A stretch of DNA of 9,909 bases from an uncultured bacterium (GTDB lineage: Bacteria > Patescibacteriota > Saccharimonadia > Saccharimonadales > Saccharimonadaceae). Below the pieces are notes generated by a model that was not told the DNA's origin, did not search any database, and saw nothing but the letters and a program-made list of their open reading frames with translations. Positions 1 through 7,098 of the stretch are shown piece by piece; position 1 is the stretch's first letter; the number at the start of each line of letters is the position of its first letter. Location: positions 1-9,909 of the forward strand of contig USNP01000013.1 of the NCBI GenBank assembly GCA_900556165.1. Direction: 5' to 3'. Both the position numbers and the translations under genes were made by a program.

Positions 1-1097
1 TTGACTTTTTCCTCTTGCTTGGCAATGGCCTTGTCTAGGTCTTGGAAGAAAGAACCGATGGCTTGTTGTTCTAGGAAAGCAGGGAAGGTAATAATAACTT
101 TTTTTAATGAATTTAACTGTATATTTGGAAGTCCAGAACCAACTTGTAACGAATACAATTCTTGTTGCTGTGATTCTAAGAGGGCTAAAACATAGTAAAT
201 ATCATTTTCTAATTCATCAATTGTAAAATTATGGCCCCCAGACCAATATTTCCCATCAAAATAATTTACAAATCCAGCTGATGCTCCACCTTCAGATATC
301 ATTATATTCCCCTCACGATTGAACTCATCTGTATAACCAGATTCTTGTTTACCACCATTATACACTGGGTAGCAGTTCTTGCTATCTGCATTTGGGGATA
401 AAAATTCTTTATTACGCTGAATCCCTTTAGATATTTCTACAAAATCCCCCAACTTCACTTCCTTCCAGTCATCTTCAAATCCTGCGAAGCGAAGGGCTGG
501 TTTGGTTTGTCCTTTTGCTGGAAAGAGGAGCTTGAGGTAGGTTTTCTTCTGCTCTTTAAACACCTCTAACTTACGCTGTTGAAGACTGATGAGCTGATCA
601 ATATCTTGGAAGAAAGAACCGCTTGCTTGTTGTTCTGTTGTATTTGGGATTAAGATATTAAAATCTGAAAATTTCGAAATCCAATGTCGTTCATGTCCTT
701 GTGGAGTATAATATATATTTTTTAAAATATTATACACTAGATAAATATTATCCTCATCATTTTTTAGTTCTAAAATCTTCATTGCTGAACTTTTTACTTT
801 GAAATCAAAATCTACAAGGTGTGATGCCGTTGTAAAATCATCAAAAATTATTACTGGATTTTCTCGACTAGCCTTCTTTATCCCATCTTTTTCATTTGTA
901 TAGCCAAGTATAAAACTTTGTCCAGCTGTTAATACCGGCATGGTAAATGAATTACTATATTCCGTAGACTTGACAATATACTGATTTGGTTGTTCATAGT
1001 CTAATATTTCTCCTAACTTCTTCTCAGCCCAAGGTTCAGTATATCCCTCAAAGCGATAACTTGGTTGTTTTGCCATCTTGTTCGCCTCTGTTTCCAT
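1..1097 (-). CDS. hsdS: Type I restriction-modification specificity subunit HsdS (3' end missing at window edge)
   Basis: DNA-recognition subunit of a type I restriction-modification enzyme; it dictates the sequence bound by the HsdM methylase and HsdR. I translated 365 codons without a stop; the frame is still open at position 1, so perhaps 20-50 residues are missing. The layout is the usual pseudo-repeat: an RFEGYTEPW-type opening (residues 15-23), TRD1 (about 24-155), a central conserved helix with GSFFQDID (160-167) and QKKTYLKLLFP (183-193), a second opening RFAGFEDDW (203-211), TRD2 (about 217-340), and a second helix with GSFFQDLD (348-355). The ATG directly abuts the hsdR stop (TAAATG) with GAGGGA upstream inside hsdR. 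An in-frame ATG at 1076 (residue 8), preceded by GAGG, is an equally plausible start. The conserved blocks resemble streptococcal-type HsdS from memory, suggesting acquisition from Firmicutes. The target sequence cannot be read from the protein. Confidence 0.93.
   Translation of the reverse strand, partial: METEANKMAKQPSYRFEGYTEPWAEKKLGEILDYEQPNQYIVKSTEYSNSFTMPVLTAGQSFILGYTNEKDGIKKASRENPVIIFDDFTTASHLVDFDFKVKSSAMKILELKNDEDNIYLVYNILKNIYYTPQGHERHWISKFSDFNILIPNTTEQQASGSFFQDIDQLISLQQRKLEVFKEQKKTYLKLLFPAKGQTKPALRFAGFEDDWKEVKLGDFVEISKGIQRNKEFLSPNADSKNCYPVYNGGKQESGYTDEFNREGNIMISEGGASAGFVNYFDGKYWSGGHNFTIDELENDIYYVLALLESQQQELYSLQVGSGLPNIQLNSLKKVIITFPAFLEQQAIGSFFQDLDKAIAKQEEKV
40..72 (-). repeat. 33-bp direct repeat, copy 2 (distal conserved region of hsdS)
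   Basis: This segment matches 604-636 at 31 of 33 positions, in the same orientation and the same reading frame (offset 564 nt = 188 codons). It encodes the EQQA-IGSFFQD stretch of the second conserved helix. Such duplicated conserved blocks flank target-recognition domains in HsdS and can serve as sites for TRD exchange by homologous recombination. Confidence 0.85.
604..636 (-). repeat. 33-bp direct repeat, copy 1 (central conserved region of hsdS)
   Basis: Counterpart of 40-72, encoding EQQA-SGSFFQD of the central conserved helix. The two copies differ at only two bases, at 622 and 624 (against 58 and 60), although the TRD sequences around them are unrelated. That level of nucleotide identity exceeds what protein conservation alone requires. 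Confidence 0.85.
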
Positions 1098-4000
1098 TTA
1101 TTTATCCCTCACAATCTGGTCTGCCAAGTTATAAATTTCATCAGTAAAGCGGTTTCGCCACTCAATCCATTTCAGCTGGGCAAGTTCTGCATTCTGATTG
1201 GTTTGATAATTCATTTTATTCCTATTCATAATCTTATTTAATTCGTTTTGTTTGTTTAAATCCTCTCTGCTGCCAACGCGATGCTTGTTGATCATTTGAG
1301 TTAGCTCAAGATTGGTGGTGTTCTCGCCAATTCCCCAGCGTGCAATAAAATCATCAATTTTACTATTTGCCGTTTGCTCTTGCGATTCGTTCAGAGCCTC
1401 GATAACTTCTTCTCGATTGTTTGGTGCTGGGTATTTATTAAACTTATACTGGCCTTTGATAATTTTTCGAACGAAGTCTCTGAATTTAATTCTATCTTGC
1501 TCGTTCTCGGCTTTTTCAAGCTCACGGTGAATTTCTTCTTCAAGCCTCTCAGCAGTTTCGAGATTTTTTTCATGAACGGCGTTTGCCATTCTCGCGATCA
1601 AATCTGTTAGATAGTCGTAGTTCACTCGCACGTTGTGAATGTGTGCCATTTCAAGCTCAATATGTGAAACATCAATACCTTCAGCCTTTGAACGTCGCCT
1701 TTTAAGATCGTTTGCTATCACCGTCGTTAGGCGGACTTCTTCATCTTTGGTGATTCCAATTGTTTTATAGAAAAGCTCCGGATCTTTATCAACCGAGATT
1801 ATTTCTTCACCATCAACATTGCCCGCAGTATATTGCTTGGCAGCATTCAACAAGCTTGAATATTTTTTAAGGTTTTCGAAAGTTGCATCTTGAACAGCCT
1901 CACTCGGCGAAAGATAGTTGAAATCTTCCGTCTGCGTTCGAAGCTCCGTAATAACATCTTTTAGCTCTTGAACTACACTGCTAAACGGTTTTGAAAGAAC
2001 ACCACTATCAGTTAATGAAAGCTGTATTCCGTTAACATTCGCAGAGTCACGATTTGAATACACACTCAACGCTTCTTCCATTTCCGCTTTATTCAATTCT
2101 GGCCAGCGATAATTGATAATGTTTCCAAAAGGTTTATGATTAAAGTTATGAACGCGATTCGTGCGTGAATAAGCTTGAATCAGCGACGATCCTTTTAGCG
2201 TTCTATCAACATATAGCGTATTTAGCTCGGGTGCATCAAAGCCGGTTAAAAGTTGATCAACCACAATCACAAGATCAAGATATTTGCCGTCTTCGCTGTT
2301 TTTCGAAAGCCGGTCTTGAACACTTTCGGCATATTCTTTAACTGTTGTCATATCAAAGTTCTCGTTAAAAAGCTTATTATATGATTTTATTGCACGAGCA
2401 AGGTTCTGATTGGTTTGAAGCTGATTATCTCCGTTCGAAGTATCCATCGAGAAGCTCACAGCCACTTTCAAGCGTTCTTCTGGCGGGAGGGTTTCGTTAA
2501 TTTCTTCAAACTTATCAAAATATTGCATTGCACGCGGCGTTGATACTCCGCCACCGCCAACATGAACAGTGAGAATGGCGTTATATCTTCTTTCAGCCGA
2601 ACGCTCTTGCCAATATTTAAAAATATCCTCAACAACCAATTCTAAATGCTCATTACTTTTATCATATATAGCGGTTTTAGTTTTACTGTCATATTCTTCT
2701 CGGTTTTCTGAAACTTTAATTGTCTCCCTAAAAACAACATTAAAGCCTAAAACATTGCGGTCTGCGATAGCTTCTTTAATTGTATATGCGTGCAAAAGTC
2801 TGCCAAAAGTATTTTGAGTCTGTGGGAATTTTGGTGTTCCAGTATAGCCTATCCAGCCCGAATTTGGGATTTTGTTTCGAATAACTTCAAGCATCGCCTC
2901 GTTGTCTGCACCGTCTCCAGTCGAGCGATGAGCCTCATCAACAATAAATAGAATATTTCCATCCAATTCCTTGAAATCTGGGCTTTTAACATATCGCGCC
3001 ATTTTTTGGATACTCGTCACAATAATATTTTTGTCCGTACGCTTAAGAAGTTTATTTTTAAGATCTGTAACATTTTTAGTATCACTAACAACCCCAGAAT
3101 CACTCGAAGTTGGGTCGTAAGCCGAGTATTTATCTGCGGTTTGTCTTGTTAAGGCAATTCTATCAACAAGAAAAATTACTTTCGAAACATTTGGCAACCG
3201 ACTCGCCAGCCATGCAGTTTTGAAACTTGTTATTGTTTTACCGCTACCCGTTGTGTGCCAAATATAACCAAATTTACCATCGTGATAATTAAAATTTGAT
3301 CTTCGTATCGTATCAATAATTCTCTTCGTCGCATAAACTTGGTATGGTCGCATAACTTTAATTGATTCACGATCTTTTGTTCCATCTAGAATCATATATT
3401 GCGTTGCAATATTGTGTGCCATCGGGATCGAAAGAACTTTATCCGCAAAAGTTCTCCAGTCATTAACAGGCTTTGAAGTCTCCTCATCTTGCCAAGAAAA
3501 AGCAAAATCTCGGTTAAAGTTTCCAGCCGTAGTGTTTGCCATATATTTAATATCATTTGGTGTCATCGCCACCAAAACTTGTAGTGTCGAAAAAATGCCA
3601 CTGTATTGGTTTTCAGCAATATATTGCTCCATCTGGTTTAAAGAATCAGTTACAGTATTTGTTGCCTTTTTCAGCTCAATCTGAATAATTGGCAAACCAT
3701 TTATTAGCAGCGTAACATCAAAACGGCGATCATTCTTTCCTTCTATAACAGCTGGTCTTTTAATTTGATTCACCACTTGATATACAGTATTTCCAACACC
3801 AATTTGTTCTTGATCAAATATCAATAATGTTGTTGAACCACCTTTATCAAGGTTGATTGAAATCTCAGACACACCATTTGTTCCATAGAGAAACTGACCA
3901 GCTTGATATGGTGTTTTAAGATTTCTAATTTGTTCTTTAATTTGAGCAAACTCACTTTTCGAAAGAGGCTCTTCCAGCCTCGCTGTATTGTTCTGTTCAA

Positions 4001-4139
4001 TAATTCGCTTAAAATTATCCCATAAACCTTGCGTATCTTTTATATCTTTTGCATATTCCCACTGTTTAACATTTCCAATTTTTGTAAGGTATTCGATAAC
4101 TTCTTGCTCAAAAGCTAACTCTGATTGTATTTTATGCAT
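1098..4139 (-). CDS. hsdR: Type I restriction endonuclease motor/nuclease subunit HsdR
   Basis: ATP-dependent translocase and nuclease subunit of a type I restriction system; it joins HsdM and HsdS, reels in unmethylated DNA and cuts far from the recognition site. The 1013-residue product looks complete and is near the size of EcoR124I-family HsdR. The N-terminal PD-(D/E)xK nuclease shows D141 in RRFDVTLLINGLP and E155-x-K157 in QIELKK. Superfamily 2 motor motifs follow in order: Walker A TTGSGKT (296-302), DEAH (401-404), GYTGTP (431-436), a motif V region LLTGFDAPELNTLYVDR (about 630-646) and motif VI QAYSRTNR (655-662). A charged, helical C-terminal region, probably for HsdM contact, fills the rest. 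The ATG is preceded by AAGGAG four bases away and by a good promoter. All key residues are present, so it should be active if HsdM exists. hsdS follows with no gap. The order R then S, with no M between, is less usual. Confidence 0.97.
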   Translation of the reverse strand: MHKIQSELAFEQEVIEYLTKIGNVKQWEYAKDIKDTQGLWDNFKRIIEQNNTARLEEPLSKSEFAQIKEQIRNLKTPYQAGQFLYGTNGVSEISINLDKGGSTTLLIFDQEQIGVGNTVYQVVNQIKRPAVIEGKNDRRFDVTLLINGLPIIQIELKKATNTVTDSLNQMEQYIAENQYSGIFSTLQVLVAMTPNDIKYMANTTAGNFNRDFAFSWQDEETSKPVNDWRTFADKVLSIPMAHNIATQYMILDGTKDRESIKVMRPYQVYATKRIIDTIRRSNFNYHDGKFGYIWHTTGSGKTITSFKTAWLASRLPNVSKVIFLVDRIALTRQTADKYSAYDPTSSDSGVVSDTKNVTDLKNKLLKRTDKNIIVTSIQKMARYVKSPDFKELDGNILFIVDEAHRSTGDGADNEAMLEVIRNKIPNSGWIGYTGTPKFPQTQNTFGRLLHAYTIKEAIADRNVLGFNVVFRETIKVSENREEYDSKTKTAIYDKSNEHLELVVEDIFKYWQERSAERRYNAILTVHVGGGGVSTPRAMQYFDKFEEINETLPPEERLKVAVSFSMDTSNGDNQLQTNQNLARAIKSYNKLFNENFDMTTVKEYAESVQDRLSKNSEDGKYLDLVIVVDQLLTGFDAPELNTLYVDRTLKGSSLIQAYSRTNRVHNFNHKPFGNIINYRWPELNKAEMEEALSVYSNRDSANVNGIQLSLTDSGVLSKPFSSVVQELKDVITELRTQTEDFNYLSPSEAVQDATFENLKKYSSLLNAAKQYTAGNVDGEEIISVDKDPELFYKTIGITKDEEVRLTTVIANDLKRRRSKAEGIDVSHIELEMAHIHNVRVNYDYLTDLIARMANAVHEKNLETAERLEEEIHRELEKAENEQDRIKFRDFVRKIIKGQYKFNKYPAPNNREEVIEALNESQEQTANSKIDDFIARWGIGENTTNLELTQMINKHRVGSREDLNKQNELNKIMNRNKMNYQTNQNAELAQLKWIEWRNRFTDEIYNLADQIVRDK

Positions 4140-4194
4140 TTATCTCCTTGCATTAATATAGATTAAATCAGTTCATTCTGTAATTTCATTATTA

Positions 4195-4223
4195 ATTCTA
4201 TACCTTTTATAGTTAAAAATCAA
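4195..4223 (-). promoter_or_regulatory. Sigma70-type promoter of hsdR-hsdS
   Basis: On the minus strand a TTGATT -35 box (4218-4223) and a TAGAAT -10 box (4195-4200) are separated by exactly 17 bases. The predicted start is near 4188, giving a leader of about 49 nt that contains AAGGAG (4144-4149) next to the hsdR ATG. This separates the restriction genes from the ribosomal operon, which terminates just upstream. Confidence 0.7.
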
Positions 4224-4228
4224 GGTAT
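4200..4228 (-). repeat. Inverted repeat spanning the hsdR promoter (operator-like)
   Basis: Perfect 7-bp arms ATACCTT (4200-4206) and AAGGTAT (4222-4228) lie 22 bp centre to centre, about two helical turns. One arm touches the -10 box and the other overlaps the -35 box. Such spacing suits a dimeric DNA-binding protein, but no regulator gene is in the window and the arms are short. Confidence 0.35.
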
Positions 4229-4251
4229 TAAAAAATAATAAGATAGTCTAT

Positions 4252-4292
4252 AATAAAAAACAACCGCCCAAATAATTTGAACGATTGTTTTT
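4252..4292 (-). terminator. Rho-independent terminator of the ribosomal operon
   Basis: Minus-strand stem of 14 pairs (4279-4292 with 4256-4269) around a 9-base loop, followed by a T-rich run that starts inside the 3' arm (TTTTTTATTAT). Three of the pairs are G-U only on minus-strand RNA, so the direction is clear. It lies five bases after the rpsI stop codon. Confidence 0.88.
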
Positions 4293-4297
4293 GTATA

Positions 4298-4696
4298 TTA
4301 ACGTTTTGAGAACTGTTCTCGTTTTCGAGCAGATCGCAAACCGTATTTTTTGCGTTCCTTTTCGCGAGGGTCGCGTTTTAGGAATTCAGATTTCTTTAGA
4401 ACTGGTCGCAAGTCTGCGTGAGCAACTGTTAGAGCTTTCGAAATCGCAAGCTTAATTGCATCGACTTGACCAGCCAAACCACCACCGTTAACTTTAACCG
4501 TAATGTCATATTCAGCTTGTTTTCCGACCAATGCAAGTGGATCTGTAATCTCAGCAAGCATCGATTTATTTCCATCCAAATATTCAACTGCAGGCTTATC
4601 GTTAATAGTTAAGTTGCCTTTTCCAGCGTAAAGTCGAGCGCGAGCTGTTGCAGCTTTGCGTCGTCCAAGACCGTAAAAATACTTAGCTTCAGCCAT
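4298..4696 (-). CDS. rpsI: 30S ribosomal protein S9 (uS9)
   Basis: Small-subunit head protein whose C-terminal tail reaches the P-site tRNA. The 132 residues show the family pattern: YFYGLGRRKAATARARL near the start, a central VNGGGLAGQVDAIKLAISKAL block (about residues 70-90), LLKRDPREKERKKYG-like sequence (here FLKRDPREKERKKYGLRSARKR) and the invariant basic end FSKR that contacts tRNA. The length is typical. It starts two bases after the rplM stop, with GAGG about ten bases upstream inside rplM, so it is probably translationally coupled. It is the last gene of the operon; a strong terminator follows. The L13-S9 pair is conserved in bacteria and is joined here to the alpha operon, as in many Gram-positive gene orders. 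Confidence 0.98.
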   Translation of the reverse strand: MAEAKYFYGLGRRKAATARARLYAGKGNLTINDKPAVEYLDGNKSMLAEITDPLALVGKQAEYDITVKVNGGGLAGQVDAIKLAISKALTVAHADLRPVLKKSEFLKRDPREKERKKYGLRSARKREQFSKR

Positions 4697-4698
4697 AA

Positions 4699-5145
4699 TT
4701 ATTTAACCTCAACTTTCTCTGGTTTTTGAGCAGCGTGATTATGTTCTGCACCAGTATAAACTTTCAAACGTTTCATTCGGTCAGCTTGAAGTTTATTTTT
4801 TGGAAGCATTCCGTAAACAGCTTTTTCAATAATCATTGCAGCGTTCTTTTCGCGCAATTCTTTTAGAGAAGCTTCACTCAAACCGCCAGGAAAACCACTG
4901 TGTCGGTAATACATTTTAGCTTCTTCTTTATTTCCTGTAACTTTAACTTTTTCAGCATTAATAACAATTACATAGTCGCCACCATCTGTGTGTGGTGTAT
5001 ATGTAGGTTTATTTTTACCTGTCAAGAAAGTTGCAATTTTGGCACTAAGCCGACCAAGAGTAGCTGATTCTGCTGCATCAATTAAGATCCATTTTCGCTC
5101 AACTTCAGTTGGTTTTTGTGAATAAGTTTTTGCATTTACAGCCAT
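4699..5145 (-). CDS. rplM: 50S ribosomal protein L13 (uL13)
   Basis: Early-assembly large-subunit protein that binds 23S rRNA. The 148 residues carry the expected signatures: RKWILIDAAESATLGRLSAKIA (about 17-38), LTGKNKPTYTPHTDGGDYVIVINAEKVKVTGNK (41-73), YRHSGFPGG (80-88) and AVYGMLPKNKL (109-119). The C-terminal tail, rich in Glu, Lys and His, is a little variable, as in other lineages. The ATG abuts the rplQ stop directly (TAAATG), and GAGG lies eight bases upstream within the rplQ 3' end, so terminating ribosomes can re-initiate here. It is co-transcribed with rpsI downstream. Confidence 0.98.
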   Translation of the reverse strand: MAVNAKTYSQKPTEVERKWILIDAAESATLGRLSAKIATFLTGKNKPTYTPHTDGGDYVIVINAEKVKVTGNKEEAKMYYRHSGFPGGLSEASLKELREKNAAMIIEKAVYGMLPKNKLQADRMKRLKVYTGAEHNHAAQKPEKVEVK

Positions 5146-5529
5146 TTACTTATCCTCACTTTCGTGTTTAATTTCATCAACAAATTCAATTGTAGCCATT
5201 TCTGCTGCATCACCGCGACGAATTCGAGTTCGTTCAACTCGCAAGTGACCACTATTTCGATTTGAAAGTTGTGGAGCAATAACGTCTACCAATTTGTTTG
5301 CCGCATCAATATTTCCAAGTTTGGCCATAATCTGACGGCGGTTATGCAAATCACCTTTTTTAGCTTTAGTGATAAGCTTTTCTGTGTAGCGCAAAGTCTC
5401 TTTGGCTTTTGGCAAAGTTGTTTCAATTTTGCCATGAATGACTAACGAAGTCGCTAAGCCTTTGAGGAGCGCACGGCGCTGGTCACGTTCACGACCAAAT
5501 TTTCGCCCTTTATATCCATGTCGGTGCAT
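5146..5529 (-). CDS. rplQ: 50S ribosomal protein L17 (bL17)
   Basis: Bacterial-specific large-subunit protein near the tunnel exit. The 127 residues match the family: MHRHGYKGRKFGRERDQRRA at the start, LLKGLATSLVIHGKIETTLPKAKETL (about 22-47) and GDAAEMATIEFVDE near the end, where the conserved C-terminal strand lies. It has no long acidic extension. The start lies one base after the rpoA stop; the nearest purine-rich match (GGAG) is about 13 bases away inside rpoA, so coupling to rpoA translation is likely. Its position immediately after rpoA is the canonical bacterial order. Confidence 0.97.
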   Translation of the reverse strand: MHRHGYKGRKFGRERDQRRALLKGLATSLVIHGKIETTLPKAKETLRYTEKLITKAKKGDLHNRRQIMAKLGNIDAANKLVDVIAPQLSNRNSGHLRVERTRIRRGDAAEMATIEFVDEIKHESEDK

Positions 5530-5530
5530 A

Positions 5531-6454
5531 TTATAAATTTAACTCCGCTATTTTATCTTTTACTTCATCCAAAGCTTTGCTTCCAAAGCCTTTAAGTTCA
5601 CGCAAATCTTGTTCGGTAAGGTTTACTAAGTCGTGAACGGTGCGAATGTCGTTATTAACAAGCGCATTTGTTGTCCGAGCTGTCAAGTTTAAATCTTCGA
5701 TTGATGTGTGAAGCTCGCTCGCTTCATCCTTAGCTTCTTCACCAAGAGCTGGAGCAGCTTCAATTGTTGTTGAGCCAGCAAGAGCTGTGTATTGATTTGC
5801 TAAAATTGCAGATGCTTGTTCGAAAGCTTCTCGTGGAGAAAGCGAACCATCAGTTTCGATAGTTAAGTCCAATCGATCAAGGTTTGAAACTTGACCAACA
5901 CGAGTATTATCAACTTTATATCGAACTCGCAAAACAGGTGTGAAGATTGCATCAACCGCAATCATATCGCTATGAATTCGGTCTTCGCTGGCCTCTTCAA
6001 TAGTTTTATAACCGTGGCCAGATTCTACAACAATATCCATTGCAAATTTAGTTTTATCATCATCAATAGTTGCGATAATTTGGTCTGGATTTACCACTTC
6101 CATTTCAGCATTTGCCTTAATATCTTTTGCGGTAATAATTCCAGCGCCAGTTTTTTCCAATCGAAGTTCAACAGGCGAATCAGTATGAGCCTTGAATTTA
6201 ATATTTTTAAGATTCAACATGATATCAACCACATCCTCTTTAACACCTTCAATAGATGTAAATTCGTGGCTAACTCCGTCAATCTTAAAAGCAACTATTG
6301 CCGCACCATTAATGCTTGAAAGAAGCACTCGGCGCAAGCTGTTTCCGAGCGTATTGCCATAACCAGGCTCAAGCGGCTTTACAACAAAAGTTGCAACATT
6401 ATCGCTTAAGTCCTGAATTTCAGCAAGCGCTGGATTGTGAATTAATTTTGACAT
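5531..6454 (-). CDS. rpoA: DNA-directed RNA polymerase subunit alpha
   Basis: Assembly platform of RNA polymerase; its C-terminal domain binds UP elements and activators. The 307 residues are a normal length. The N-terminal domain has PGYGNTLGNSLRRVLLSSI (30-48), the dimerisation and beta-contact segment, and SDMIAVDAIFTPVLRVRYKVDNTRVGQ (about 162-188). After an acidic Ala/Glu-rich linker (about 230-247), the C-terminal domain begins at SIEDLNLTARTTNAL. R260 and N263 correspond to the DNA-contacting R265 and N268 of E. coli, and the GFGSKALDEVK helix-hairpin-helix is intact. UP-element recognition is therefore expected, which matters for the AT-rich infA promoter upstream. An AAGGAG lies at 6467-6472, 12 bases before the ATG. 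Confidence 0.98.
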   Translation of the reverse strand: MSKLIHNPALAEIQDLSDNVATFVVKPLEPGYGNTLGNSLRRVLLSSINGAAIVAFKIDGVSHEFTSIEGVKEDVVDIMLNLKNIKFKAHTDSPVELRLEKTGAGIITAKDIKANAEMEVVNPDQIIATIDDDKTKFAMDIVVESGHGYKTIEEASEDRIHSDMIAVDAIFTPVLRVRYKVDNTRVGQVSNLDRLDLTIETDGSLSPREAFEQASAILANQYTALAGSTTIEAAPALGEEAKDEASELHTSIEDLNLTARTTNALVNNDIRTVHDLVNLTEQDLRELKGFGSKALDEVKDKIAELNL

Positions 6455-6477
6455 ATAAACTTTTAGCTCCTTACCTT

Positions 6478-7095
6478 TTATCGTGAGTAGTATTCAACGA
6501 TTAGCTGTTCATTGATTCCAGCTTCTGCTTCTTCTCGTTTAGGAAGCCCAGAAATAGAAACCGTCATCTTATTGCTATCAGCTTTCAACCAGCTAAGTGG
6601 GGCTAGAGCAGCATCAGCAACAACATTTTCAAGATTTGTGAAATAGCCAGATTTTTGGCTTTTTGGTCGAACGATAATCTCGTCACCAGCTTTCAAACGA
6701 ATTGAAGGAATATCAACTCGTCGACCGTTTAACAAGAAATGTCCGTGACTCACCAATTGGCGAGCTTGTCGGCGTGAAGTTGCAAAACCTGCTCGATAAA
6801 TAGCATTATCCAAGCGAAGCTCCAAAAGTTGCAAAAGGTTTTCGCCTGCAAGACCTTCACGTCGCGATGCCTCTTTCATTAATCGTGCGAATTGTTTTTC
6901 AAGAAGTCCGTAAAGTCGTCGAACTTTTTGTTTTTCGCGCAATTGAATTGCATACAAGCTTGGTTTTCCTTGTCGAGAACCAGAGTGTTGACCAGGAATT
7001 CCGCTTTTTCGTGCCATAATTTTGGCAGCTTTTCGATGAAGGGCATAGCCTTCTCGGCGTGATTGTTTAACAATCGGAGACCTATCTCGTGCCAT
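6478..7095 (-). CDS. rpsD: 30S ribosomal protein S4 (uS4), zinc-ligand-free form
   Basis: Primary 16S rRNA binder that nucleates small-subunit assembly and lines the mRNA entry. The 205 residues show SRREGYALHRKAAKIMARKSGIPGQHS (13-39), QLREKQKVRRLYGLLEKQF (51-69), an S4 RNA-binding domain with ELRLDNAIYRAGFATSRRQARQLVSHGHFLLNGRRVD (about 91-127), and the ending EQLIVEYYSR. The N-terminal Cys cluster found in zinc-binding S4 proteins is absent: PIVKQSRREG stands where those have a CxxC. This is a known alternative form. The gene starts three bases after rpsK, with a full AAGGAGG ribosome-binding site lying in the last rpsK codons. Confidence 0.98.
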   Translation of the reverse strand: MARDRSPIVKQSRREGYALHRKAAKIMARKSGIPGQHSGSRQGKPSLYAIQLREKQKVRRLYGLLEKQFARLMKEASRREGLAGENLLQLLELRLDNAIYRAGFATSRRQARQLVSHGHFLLNGRRVDIPSIRLKAGDEIIVRPKSQKSGYFTNLENVVADAALAPLSWLKADSNKMTVSISGLPKREEAEAGINEQLIVEYYSR

Positions 7096-7098
7096 AAA

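Noticed and set aside
99..105. Homopolymer run in hsdS as a phase-variation switch
   Set aside because: Only seven bases, common in such AT-rich DNA, and the frame is intact; too short to claim slippage.
1..195. Plus-strand 64-residue reading frame at the left edge
   Set aside because: It lies antisense to a clearly homologous hsdS frame that is open through the whole region; the product resembles nothing and has no ribosome-binding context.
1..1097. hsdS as a frameshifted or broken gene
   Set aside because: Manual translation is open from 1097 to position 1 with both conserved halves in one frame; it is simply cut by the window edge.
4163..4189. Eight-codon upstream reading frame (MKLQNELI) in the hsdR leader
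   Set aside because: Its ATG falls on the predicted transcription start, no ribosome-binding site is possible, and such short frames are expected by chance.
5891..6319. 142-residue plus-strand reading frame inside rpoA
   Set aside because: It is the shadow of a strongly conserved RNA polymerase alpha gene; low-complexity Asn/Ile/Phe composition is typical of antisense translation.
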